Origin: Phycisphaerae bacterium
GTDB taxonomy: Bacteria; Planctomycetota; Phycisphaerae; UBA1845; Fen-1342
Length of the DNA stretch: 10,204 nt
Reading direction: 5' to 3'
NCBI GenBank assembly: GCA_022842805.1
Contig: JALHOX010000140.1
Location: 1 to 10,204 of the forward strand
In this document: positions 1-5,535 of the stretch, piece after piece
Position numbering within the stretch: the stretch's first letter is position 1
Layout: the number at the start of each line of letters is the position of its first letter
Notes under the pieces: model-generated
The model's database searches: none
What the model was told of the DNA's origin: nothing
The model's input: the letters and a program-made list of their open reading frames with translations, nothing else
Made by a program: the position numbers and the translations under genes

Positions 1-143
1 ATTTCGGGATAGACAAGCAGTACAACCTGGTCCACGCCAGCGACGGTCCGGAGACGGCGTCGATCGAGATCGGGCTGTTCTTCAAGCCCGAAGAATTGGT
101 CAGCTATTCGCGGGCGGGCGAGAAGTGGATTGTGAGCGCGTGA
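1..143 (+). CDS. ndk: Nucleoside diphosphate kinase, C-terminal 46 residues (5' truncated by window)
   Basis: The open frame from base 3 to the TGA at 141-143 encodes 46 residues containing NLVHASDGPETASIEIGLFF. This is the NDK active-site block (family form N-x-x-H-G/A-S-D-S-x-E-S-A-x-x-E-I-x-L-F-F). The His at 33-35 corresponds to the phosphohistidine that shuttles the gamma-phosphate from ATP to nucleoside diphosphates in the cytoplasm, balancing NTP pools. The following FKPEELVSY and a Trp near the C-terminus also fit the family end. Position 15 of the visible part is Gly where many NDKs have Ser. The start, N-terminal half and upstream neighbours lie outside the window. Identification is by motif recognition and is strong despite the short fragment. 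Confidence 0.93.
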   Translation, partial: FGIDKQYNLVHASDGPETASIEIGLFFKPEELVSYSRAGEKWIVSA

Positions 144-434
144 GCGCGGCGTCGGGCGCGGCGTACGACAGCGGTCGTGCGTCGCGCTCGGCGAGTTTGT
201 TTCGGTTTTCGCGGGGTGATTCGGCGAGCTGGGGGATGACGCACAGGGTTTGGGGGATCTGCCATGGGCATCAGGCGGCTGCGCGGGCGGGCTTGGTCTG
301 CGCGCGGTCGGACCGGAAATGGGGATGGCGGCGTCGTTGCGCAAGAGCTGCCCATGGATGAGCGGAGGTAGTCGAAGCCGTCGCGCGGGGCGGCGTCGAA
401 GATTTTTTGTTCTTTTTGCGACCGCGATGAATTT
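144..434. other. Intergenic gap between ndk and padR
   Basis: I see no convincing gene here. The short open frames (for example 125-361 and 250-438 on +) are low-complexity Arg/Ala/Gly translations without a recognisable motif. The right end (401-417) is unusually T-rich for this GC-rich window. It holds a weak hairpin followed by T tracts, then the padR promoter region. A GCGCGGCGT direct repeat sits just after the ndk stop. Confidence 0.6.
377..417 (+). terminator. Possible intrinsic terminator after ndk
   Basis: GCCGTC (377-382) can pair with GGCGGC (389-394), with one G-U pair and a 6-nt loop. The tracts TTTTTT (402-407) and TTTTT (413-417) follow. The first T run begins 7 nt after the stem, further than in a textbook terminator, and lies far from the ndk stop. 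The T-rich tract could instead serve as an UP-like region for the padR promoter. Confidence 0.3.
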
Positions 435-460
435 TTGAGCTATACTATAGGTGAGCTATA
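416..460 (+). promoter_or_regulatory. padR promoter with three-half-site TATAG/CTATA operator
   Basis: Three half-sites occur in a row: CTATA (440-444), a single C, TATAG (446-450), 5 nt, then CTATA (456-460). The first pair forms a perfect 11-nt palindrome, and the second and third form a TATAG-N5-CTATA palindrome. The longer word TGAGCTATA is directly repeated at 436-444 and 452-460, a 16-bp offset. TATACT (441-446) resembles a -10 box, with a poor TTGCGA -35 at 416-421. The second and third half-sites overlap the ribosome-binding sequence GGTGAG (450-455). PadR repressors commonly bind palindromes in their own promoters, so autoregulation is a reasonable inference. The exact promoter assignment is weak because the leader would be only a few bases long. 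Confidence 0.55.
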
Positions 461-461
461 T

Positions 462-851
462 ATGCAGACGCCATCAAAGACGAGCGATTCGACCCGGGAC
501 TGGCTGCGAGGCAGCCTCGACTTGGCGGTGCTTTCTGCGCTCTCGAGCGGGGAGAAGTATGGGTATCAGATTTTGGCGGAGCTGCGGCGCGCGACCGACG
601 GGCGGATCGACCTGAAGGCGGGCACGCTTTATCCGGCGTTGCACGCGCTCGAGGCGCAGGAGCTTGTCAGAAGCCGTTGGGACGACGCATCCGGGCGTGA
701 TCGCAAGTGGTACTCGCTGACGGCGGCGGGGCGGCGCCGGCTGCGCGATCGGGCGCGGGAGTGGTTGGAATTCACCGCCGCGGTGCGGCGGTTGTTGGAG
801 AGTGCGCTAGGCGGCGGCGACGCAATGGCGACGCCTCCGGCGAAGGGCTGA
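462..851 (+). CDS. PadR-family transcriptional regulator
   Basis: The 129-residue protein is a compact PadR winged-helix regulator. Residues 13-40 (DWLRGSLDLAVLSAL, then GEKYGYQILAEL) are the PadR helix 1-2 signature. GTLYPALHALEAQELV (54-69) is the recognition helix and its follower, and RKWYSLTAAGRRRL (81-94) is the wing strand and final helix. The family binds DNA as a dimer and usually represses its own operon and a neighbouring membrane or transport gene. I chose ATG 462 because GGTGAG lies 6 nt upstream. A TTG at 435 is in frame but has no ribosome-binding site, and using it would place the operator inside the coding region. The next gene starts 51 nt after the stop, so the two probably form an operon. 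No effector-binding domain is visible, as expected for the short PadR subfamily. Family call is near certain; targets are inferred. Confidence 0.93.
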   Translation: MQTPSKTSDSTRDWLRGSLDLAVLSALSSGEKYGYQILAELRRATDGRIDLKAGTLYPALHALEAQELVRSRWDDASGRDRKWYSLTAAGRRRLRDRAREWLEFTAAVRRLLESALGGGDAMATPPAKG

Positions 852-902
852 GGGCAGCCGCGGCCGAAGGGGGTGCGGGCGCGCGACGACAGGAGTTGTG
901 CG

Positions 903-1970
903 ATGTCGGAGCAGGAGTTCGAGAACTATCTCGGATTGCTGGGGCGATTTCTGCGGCTCGACGCCGGGCAGCGCGAGGAGATTCGCCGCGAGCTGCGGGC
1001 GCATCTCGATGAAGCGGTAGAGGCCAATCTTGCCGCAGGGATGTCGCGCGACGAGGCGGTGCGGCAGGCATTGGACGATTTCGGCGATGCGGCGGAGCTC
1101 GCCGACCGATTCGGGAAGATCGGCAGAAACGAGAGGTGGTTCATGAAAGGTACGGCGATCGCGGCGGTGGTGGCGTGGCTGGGCTTCATGGGCACGCAGG
1201 GGCTGACGAGCAGCGAAGGCCCGCAGCAAGCGGGGAGCGCGACGGTGGCGGAGGTGCTGGCGTCGCCGCGCTCTGCGACCGCCGCGCCGGTCGACAAGTC
1301 GGCAGCGGGGAAGGCATCGGAGGGTGAGGCGGCGAACCGCGTGCCGCCGACGGACAACGCGGAGGTGGCGCGTCGGCTCTCGAAGGGGGTGCTGACCGAA
1401 GTGAACTTCAACGACTGGACGATCGAACGGGGAATCGAGTTCATCGCCAAGAGTGTGGACGTGAACTACCACTTCATGCGCGAAGAGCTCGACGCGATCG
1501 GGGCCGATCTGTCGCAATCGATCACTTGCAATCTTCGAAACGTGCAGCCCGAGGCGATGTTGAAAATCCTGATTGCGGAGTCGGGACCCGATGCCGGCGT
1601 GTCCTATCGGGTGGAGAACGGAATTCTGCTGATCGGCTCGGAGCACGGACGGCCGCGCCGACTGGAGACGCGCTGCTATGACGTCAGCGATCTGCTGGCG
1701 ATGCGGGCGGCTGTGGCCGAACAGGTGCCGGGCGGCCTCGGAAGCACCGACGCCCGCGAGGAGTTCTGCCGCACGCTGCGGCGCGTGGTCGCGCCGGAGT
1801 CGTGGGTTGGCGGAACCAGCGGTGTCGAGGGCGATCTGTCGATGTTCGGTGCGACTGTGGCCGTCTATCAGACGGCGGACATTCACGTACAGGTCGAAGC
1901 GTTCTTACATGACCTGCGCAGTGTCGCCGCGAGCACGACCGCGCCGGCGTCGGCCAGCGCGGCGCGTTGA
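903..1970 (+). CDS. HAAS-domain membrane protein with extracytoplasmic STN/secretin-like domain
   Basis: The 355-residue protein starts at ATG 903, 7 nt after AGGAG (891-895). Residues 5-72 look like the HAAS/permease-prefix domain typically encoded beside PadR regulators: a helix with FLRLDAGQREEIRREL, then AAGMSRDEAVRQALDDFGDA. Residues 82-100 are hydrophobic (KGTAIAAVVAWLGFMG) and could form one membrane segment. A low-complexity Ala/Ser/Glu linker runs to about 160. Residues 162-247 resemble the short secretin/TonB N-terminal (STN) fold: VNFNDWTIERGIEFIAKSV, then LRNVQPEAMLKILI, then YRVENGILLIG. TRCYDVSDLL (256-265) and VYQTADIHVQVEAFLHDL (321-338) complete a module I recognise from planctomycete proteins. 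No secretin barrel or ECF anti-sigma motif is visible. A signalling partner for PadR is inferred; the exact function is unknown. Confidence 0.75.
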   Translation: MSEQEFENYLGLLGRFLRLDAGQREEIRRELRAHLDEAVEANLAAGMSRDEAVRQALDDFGDAAELADRFGKIGRNERWFMKGTAIAAVVAWLGFMGTQGLTSSEGPQQAGSATVAEVLASPRSATAAPVDKSAAGKASEGEAANRVPPTDNAEVARRLSKGVLTEVNFNDWTIERGIEFIAKSVDVNYHFMREELDAIGADLSQSITCNLRNVQPEAMLKILIAESGPDAGVSYRVENGILLIGSEHGRPRRLETRCYDVSDLLAMRAAVAEQVPGGLGSTDAREEFCRTLRRVVAPESWVGGTSGVEGDLSMFGATVAVYQTADIHVQVEAFLHDLRSVAASTTAPASASAAR

Positions 1971-2020
1971 TTGCGACCGTAAACACTTTCTGATTGGAGC
2001 AAGCGACGGACGGACTCACG

Positions 2021-2047
2021 GCCTTTGTCGCGGCGTGCGACGAAGGC
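2021..2047 (+). terminator. Strong hairpin between convergent genes, likely end of the padR operon
   Basis: GCCTTTGTCGC (2021-2031) pairs with GCGACGAAGGC (2037-2047) over 11 bp around a 5-nt loop. The one non-Watson-Crick position is G-U in + strand RNA but A-C in minus-strand RNA, so the structure favours + transcripts. No U tract follows, so it may be a Rho-associated or stabilising 3' hairpin rather than a classical terminator. A weaker 5-bp GCGGG/CCCGC hairpin follows at 2046-2061. Confidence 0.45.
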
Positions 2048-2091
2048 GGGGGCTTTCCCGCGTTTGCCCCCCCTGCGGCTTGATTCACCCA

Positions 2092-3069
2092 TCAGCCCGT
2101 TTGTTCGACGAACCGCGCCCCCTCCTGGCGCGTGCGATCGACCGTGAGGCGTAGCACATCGGGCCGCGAGTAGTGGCCGGCGGGGTCGAAGTTCTGGCGC
2201 TCTTCTAGCACGCGGGTGCGATCGAGCTCGGCGACGATCAGCTCCTCGCGCCCGACCACGGGCGGTATGACCCATTCGCCATCCGGCCCGGCGATGCAAG
2301 AGCCGCCGTCGTAGAGCATCTCGCCCGGTTTCAGGTTCATGCGCGATCGCTCGGGAATGGCCGGCGGCACGTCGCTCTCACGAATGAGTACGCCGGCGGA
2401 GAGCACGAACGAGCGCGATTCGCGGGCGATGAAGCGTGTGATGTCTTGCGTGAGCCGTTCGCAGCCGGGCCAGAGCGCGACGTGCAGGTCTTCGCCCTGG
2501 GCGTAGAGCGCGGCGCGGGCCAGGGGCATCCAGTTTTCCCAGCAATTCAGCGCGCCGACGGTGAATTCGCCGACGCGGTGGACCTGGAGGCCGGCACCGT
2601 CGCCCATGCCCCAGGCGAGCCGCTCTTCGTAGGTGGGCATGAGCTTGCGATGGACCGAGAGGACGCCGAAGTCGCCCGCCGGGGCGCGGCCCTGCGGGTC
2701 GAATTTCTCGCCGATGAAGACGCGTGAGGCGAAGACGGTCTGGCCGCGGGTGGCGTCGCGCTCGGCGACGCCCAGCACCACGGCGATGCGCCCTCTGCGA
2801 GCCGCGGCCACGATCGGATCGAGATGGCCTTCGGCGATGCAGACGGACTGATCGAGATAGGCGGCGTGCAGGCGCTTTTGGTCGGGCGCGTCGAAGCGGG
2901 CGCCGTCGGTGCGGCAAATCCAGAACGGATACGCCGGCACAAGCGTCTCGCCAAAGCAGACGAGCCGCGCACCGGCGGCGGCGGCGTCGTCGATGGCGCG
3001 AGCGACTTTGGTGAGGGTGCGGGAGCGGTCGAGGAATACGGGGGCGATTTGGCAGATCGCGACACGCAT
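2092..3069 (-). CDS. Nitrilase (carbon-nitrogen hydrolase superfamily, nitrilase branch)
   Basis: The 325-residue protein has the full Glu-Lys-Cys triad. E41 is in CFGETLVPAYPFW, K142 in VHRKLMPTYEERLAWGMGDG, and C176 in LNCWENWMPLARAALYAQG. The P-x-Y-P-F-W segment, the PTYEERLAWGxGDG block and the CWENxMPLAR loop separate true nitrilases (RCN to RCOOH plus ammonia, EC 3.5.5.1) from amidases and carbamoylases of the superfamily. Length fits the branch. I chose ATG 3069 because GAGGG lies about 8 nt upstream and because MRVAICQIAPVFLD is the normal first beta strand. The frame continues upstream to 3309 but passes through the repeat element and the end of pilT. Enzymes of this branch form spiral oligomers in the cytoplasm. 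The natural nitrile cannot be read from the sequence, and no aldoxime or nitrile-hydratase gene is adjacent. It lies 151 bp downstream of pilT on the same strand. Confidence 0.93.
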   Translation of the reverse strand: MRVAICQIAPVFLDRSRTLTKVARAIDDAAAAGARLVCFGETLVPAYPFWICRTDGARFDAPDQKRLHAAYLDQSVCIAEGHLDPIVAAARRGRIAVVLGVAERDATRGQTVFASRVFIGEKFDPQGRAPAGDFGVLSVHRKLMPTYEERLAWGMGDGAGLQVHRVGEFTVGALNCWENWMPLARAALYAQGEDLHVALWPGCERLTQDITRFIARESRSFVLSAGVLIRESDVPPAIPERSRMNLKPGEMLYDGGSCIAGPDGEWVIPPVVGREELIVAELDRTRVLEERQNFDPAGHYSRPDVLRLTVDRTRQEGARFVEQTG

Positions 3070-3104
3070 GAGAATTCCCTCGCGATGGGCGGCGGCGCGC
3101 CGAA

Positions 3105-3209
3105 CGAGTTTCGAGTTTCGAGTGCAGAGTGTCGAGTTACAAATTCGCAGGATCGCGCCGTGACGCGCGATTCCGAGTCTTCCACTCGAAACCCTGCACT
3201 CGCACCTCG
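3105..3209. repeat. Nested inverted repeat built from 7-nt units
   Basis: On the + strand, heptamers run CGAGTTT, CGAGTTT, CGAGTGC, AGAGTGT, CGAGTTA (3105-3139). On the minus strand, starting at 3209, they run CGAGGTG, CGAGTGC, AGGGTTT, CGAGTGG. The best-matched 19-nt arms (3119-3137 and 3184-3202) are inverted copies with 17 of 19 identical. Inside them ATCGCGC (3152-3158) and GCGCGAT (3165-3171) form a perfect 7-bp stem around a 6-nt loop. The whole element is 105 bp. It fills most of the gap between the pilT stop and the nitrilase start, and nothing in it looks coding. It resembles an intergenic REP-like palindromic repeat. It could also act as an mRNA processing or termination structure between the two genes. 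Confidence 0.7.
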
Positions 3210-3220
3210 CAACAGCGTTC

Positions 3221-4348
3221 TTAGTGCTTCTTGATTCTGTGCACCGCCGTCTGCGCCGCGGTTTCGATGCCGTGCAGGGCGGCCTCCAGTTGCTCGCGGT
3301 TGGGAGCATACTCCATGGCGGTGTCGGTGTAGATCATGCCGCTCATGACGAGGTTTCGCAGGGCCTGGTTGAAGGTTTGCATGCCCTGGCCGGTGTTGGA
3401 CGCGATCAGGGCGGGGATGACTTCGTCTTCGCCGTTACGAATTTTTTCGCGCACGGCGGCCTCGACGATGAGCACTTCGCAGGCGGGCACGCGGCTGACT
3501 TCGGGGTCGGTGGCGGGCAGAAGTTTTTGGGCGAGGATGGCCTTGAGCACGTTCGCGAGCGAGCGGCGGATGAAATCCTGATCTTCCTTGGGGAAGAACT
3601 CGAGCATGCGCTGCACGGCCTGCATCGTGTCGGCGGTGTGCAGCGTGCCGAAGACCAGGTGGCCCGTCTCGGCGGCCTGCACGCCGGCGAGGACCGTTTC
3701 TTTATCGCGCATCTCGCCGACGAAGATCACATCGGGGTCCTGGCGAACGGCGGAGCGCAGGCCGTCGGCGAAGCTGTCGAGGTCGATGCCGATCTCGCGC
3801 TGGCTGACGATCGATTTCTTCGGAGTGAAGGCGTATTCGACCGGGTCTTCGATGCTGATGATGTGCTCGGAGCGCGTGGCGTTGATGTGATCGATCATCG
3901 AGGCCATGGTCGAGCTTTTGCCGGAGCCGGTGACGCCGACCACGAGGATCATGCCCTCGGGCGTTTCGTTCGAGAGTTTTTCGTAGATGGGGGGCAGATG
4001 GAGCTCTTCGAAGCTGGGGATCTCGCCCTTCACACGGCGGATGGCCGCGTGCATGTGGTCGTGCGACTTCATGAGGTTGATGCGGAAACGGTCGCCATCG
4101 GGCAGGTGAAACGAGAAATCGACCGCGCCGCGCTTCTCGAAGATCTGCCACTTCAACTCGGGCACGATCGGCTTCATCAGCCCTTCGATCTGACGCTTGT
4201 CGGGGTCGAAGGGCACGGTGTCGGCGCGGCGTAGGCCGCCGGCCACGCGATAGACGGGCGGGACGCTGGTCTTGAGGTGGAGGTCGCTGGCGTTGAGGCG
4301 CTTCATGGCTTCGAGCAGGGGAATGATGTTGTCGGGCAGTGGTTGCAT
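3221..4348 (-). CDS. pilT: Type IV pilus retraction ATPase PilT
   Basis: The 375-residue protein has all signatures of the PilT/GspE secretion ATPase family. MKRLNASDLHLKTSVPPVYR (15-34) is the N-terminal PAS-like domain. The Walker A is GVTGSGKSS (138-146), the Asp box ISIEDPVEYAF (165-174), the Walker B DPDVIFVGEMRDKET (204-218), and the His box ETGHLVFGTLHTADT (227-241). GMQTFNQALRNLV (322-334) near the C-terminus separates PilT/PilU from the assembly ATPase PilB, as does the lack of a zinc tetracysteine. The hexamer sits at the cytoplasmic base of the pilus and drives pilin disassembly (twitching, DNA uptake). I chose ATG 4348: the in-frame TTG at 4429 adds 27 Arg-rich residues of no family character. 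The ribosome-binding site is weak at either start. No pilin, PilB or PilC gene is nearby. PilU remains possible. Confidence 0.93.
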   Translation of the reverse strand: MQPLPDNIIPLLEAMKRLNASDLHLKTSVPPVYRVAGGLRRADTVPFDPDKRQIEGLMKPIVPELKWQIFEKRGAVDFSFHLPDGDRFRINLMKSHDHMHAAIRRVKGEIPSFEELHLPPIYEKLSNETPEGMILVVGVTGSGKSSTMASMIDHINATRSEHIISIEDPVEYAFTPKKSIVSQREIGIDLDSFADGLRSAVRQDPDVIFVGEMRDKETVLAGVQAAETGHLVFGTLHTADTMQAVQRMLEFFPKEDQDFIRRSLANVLKAILAQKLLPATDPEVSRVPACEVLIVEAAVREKIRNGEDEVIPALIASNTGQGMQTFNQALRNLVMSGMIYTDTAMEYAPNREQLEAALHGIETAAQTAVHRIKKH

Positions 4349-4373
4349 GGTTGGCTCGCGCGGGGGTCGATGG

Positions 4374-4389
4374 ACGCTCGATCGAACGT
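4374..4389. repeat. 16-bp near-perfect palindrome upstream of pilT
   Basis: ACGCTCGATCGAACGT is self-complementary at 7 of 8 base pairs, centred on CGATCG. It lies 26-41 nt upstream of the pilT ATG on the transcribed side. Position and symmetry suit an operator, but in a GC-rich genome short palindromes of this kind also arise by chance. No clear -35/-10 pair is visible beside it. Confidence 0.3.
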
Positions 4390-4573
4390 GAGTCTGCTCG
4401 CGAAGCGTATTGCTCCGGGCGGATGGCAAGCAAGCGCGACTCGGGCTTGGGCCGGAGAGATGAACCGCACCAAAAACCTATGAATGGAGGCGGTGTGGGC
4501 CCGTGAATCGGAGTGCGTTTCGCGGGGTGGATTGTGGTGTGTGGATCGAGCGCCCCCCTCGTGCGGCAGTCGG

Positions 4574-4987
4574 CTAGTGGGCCTCGCGGGCGAGGTTGCG
4601 GTTCCATTTGGGCACGACGATCTGCACGTTTTGTGAGCCGTTGGGCACGCATTGGCACGCCAGCCGCGATTGTGCGGTGAGGCCGTAGGCTTCGTCGAGC
4701 TGATCTTCCTCGTCGTCGCTGGCTTTGTTGCAGCTTGCCAGGCCCTCTTTCACGACGACGTGGCAGGTGCTGCACGCGCAGACGCCGCCGCAGGCGTGCT
4801 CGATCTCGATGCCGTGTGCCATGGCGATGTCGAGGATGCTGCCGGGCAGGCCGTGGTCTTCGTAGGGGACTTTGGCGGGATCGACCTCGATGGCGTGTTC
4901 CTTGCCGGCTTCGTCGGTGATGCGCAGGGTGTATTTGCGCGTTGGCTTGGCGATGTCGGATGCGATGTATGGATTCTGACCGCCCAT
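4574..4987 (-). CDS. fdx: ISC-type [2Fe-2S] ferredoxin
   Basis: The 137-residue protein binds a [2Fe-2S] cluster through C66, C72, C75 and C111, in HACGGVCACSTCHV followed by SRLACQCV. The spacing C-x5-C-x2-C-x35-C is that of the adrenodoxin/ISC ferredoxins rather than the plant type (C-x4-C-x2-C). Residues 52-64 (LDIAMAHGIEIEH) and the acidic DDEEDQLDEA (91-100) are also family features; the acidic helix contacts redox partners such as the cysteine desulfurase. C70, C86 and C113 are extra cysteines not needed for the cluster. Residues 1-17 form an unusual N-terminal extension. ATG 4987 is preceded by AAAGGAG at about 6 nt, a strong ribosome-binding site. No iscS, iscU, hscA or hscB gene is adjacent, so it is a stand-alone ferredoxin serving Fe-S assembly or a P450/oxygenase-like electron chain; the context does not decide which. 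Confidence 0.93.
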   Translation of the reverse strand: MGGQNPYIASDIAKPTRKYTLRITDEAGKEHAIEVDPAKVPYEDHGLPGSILDIAMAHGIEIEHACGGVCACSTCHVVVKEGLASCNKASDDEEDQLDEAYGLTAQSRLACQCVPNGSQNVQIVVPKWNRNLAREAH

Positions 4988-5008
4988 GCGATACTCCTTT
5001 GTCTCAGC

Positions 5009-5014
5009 ATGATA
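5009..5014 (-). promoter_or_regulatory. Possible -10 element of the ferredoxin promoter
   Basis: Read on the minus strand this is TATCAT, 5 of 6 to the -10 consensus, in an otherwise GC-rich stretch. It lies 22 nt upstream of the ATG, with AAAGGAG in between. No good -35 box is visible, and the gene could instead be read through from selC. Confidence 0.3.
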
Positions 5015-5145
5015 GTCGCGGTGGGTGGGGCGAGTGCGTGCTCTGGCGGCGGGGATGGGAAAGTTGCGGGCGGCGGCTGGCGAGCGCGTGGGCATCGTGT
5101 GGCCCGCGGCCCGGCGGGCGCCGGAGTGGACCGGGGTGGACGGGA

Positions 5146-5240
5146 CGGGAGTGGATGGGAATCGAACCCACCAGCGCGCGCAGAGCGTGCGCTCAACGGC
5201 TTTGAAGGCCGCGGGGGCCACCAGGCGCCCGGACACTCCC
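5146..5240 (-). tRNA. selC: tRNA-Sec (anticodon TCA)
   Basis: The 95-nt minus-strand sequence folds as a selenocysteine tRNA. Acceptor bases GGGAGTG pair with CACTCCC (7 bp), followed by a discriminator G. The T arm is GGTGGG / TTCGATT / CCCATC with one G-U pair, giving the 13-bp acceptor-plus-T stack typical of tRNA-Sec. The D arm is long (6 of 7 pairs) with a 4-nt TGGT loop, another tRNA-Sec trait. The anticodon arm GCGGC / CTTCAAA / GCCGT places TCA at 5205-5203. The variable arm is long, closed by AGCGC/GCGCT. CCA is not encoded. This tRNA is charged with serine, converted by SelA and delivered by SelB to UGA codons that have a SECIS element. The ferredoxin gene follows on the same strand after 158 nt. 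Spurious short open frames cross this locus on both strands. Confidence 0.95.
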
Positions 5241-5493
5241 GATGAAAGCGGTTGCAAGGGGGCGATCGTCGGTTGCGTCACGATAACACGGGCGGGCGAC
5301 GAGGGTTAGGGGTGGCGATGGGGGAGGAAATTCGGAAGTTGGTACGGAATAGGGGCGAAGGCGAGGTGGTTAGAAGACGTTGGCACAGTTCCCGTTCGCG
5401 TGGGACTTATGAGACTCACAGCTCTAAAGCCCGCGGAAGGACCGAGAACCAATCATGGTCGCAGGCGCTCCGCCAGTTTTGATCGTTAATTTC
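5241..5493. other. Intergenic region between selC and the secreted-protein promoter
   Basis: This is the first part of a 620-bp gap between divergent units. The only open frame (5252-5482 on +) is Arg/Gly-rich with no recognisable motif or ribosome-binding site, and I do not call it. The selC promoter must lie at the left end, reading leftward, but I could not identify a convincing -35/-10 pair there. Confidence 0.5.
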
Positions 5494-5535
5494 TTGACAA
5501 TGCCGGTCCCGGCGTGATATTGAAGTGATATCGAA
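5494..5535 (+). promoter_or_regulatory. Sigma70-like promoter of the secreted-protein gene with overlapping 11-bp direct repeat
   Basis: A perfect -35 TTGACA (5494-5499) is followed after 16 bp by GATATT (5516-5521; 4 of 6 to the -10 consensus). The spacer contains a perfect palindrome, GCCGG-TC-CCGGC (5502-5513). An 11-bp direct repeat, GTGATATTGAA (5514-5524) then GTGATATCGAA (5525-5535), differs at one base and covers the -10 and probable start site, as an operator would. Transcription would start near 5528, giving a leader of roughly 330 nt. Confidence 0.5.

Noticed and set aside
435..461. TTG start giving a 138-residue PadR
   Set aside because: No ribosome-binding site precedes it, and the added codons consist of the operator repeat. 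ATG 462 fits family length.
807..1886. 359-residue minus-strand open frame opposite the HAAS gene
   Set aside because: Arg/His-rich translation without motif; the opposite strand has a ribosome-binding site and recognisable HAAS and STN-like domains.
3224..4234. 336-residue + strand open frame opposite pilT
   Set aside because: Antisense shadow of pilT, which carries Walker A, Asp box, Walker B and His box on the minus strand.
4574..5281. N-terminally extended ferredoxin (235 residues)
   Set aside because: The extension would translate through the tRNA-Sec gene. ATG 4987 has a strong ribosome-binding site directly upstream.
5025..5309. Small + strand protein containing GNRTHQRAQSVRSTALKAAG-like sequence
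   Set aside because: This is the well-known artefact of translating across a tRNA gene on the opposite strand.
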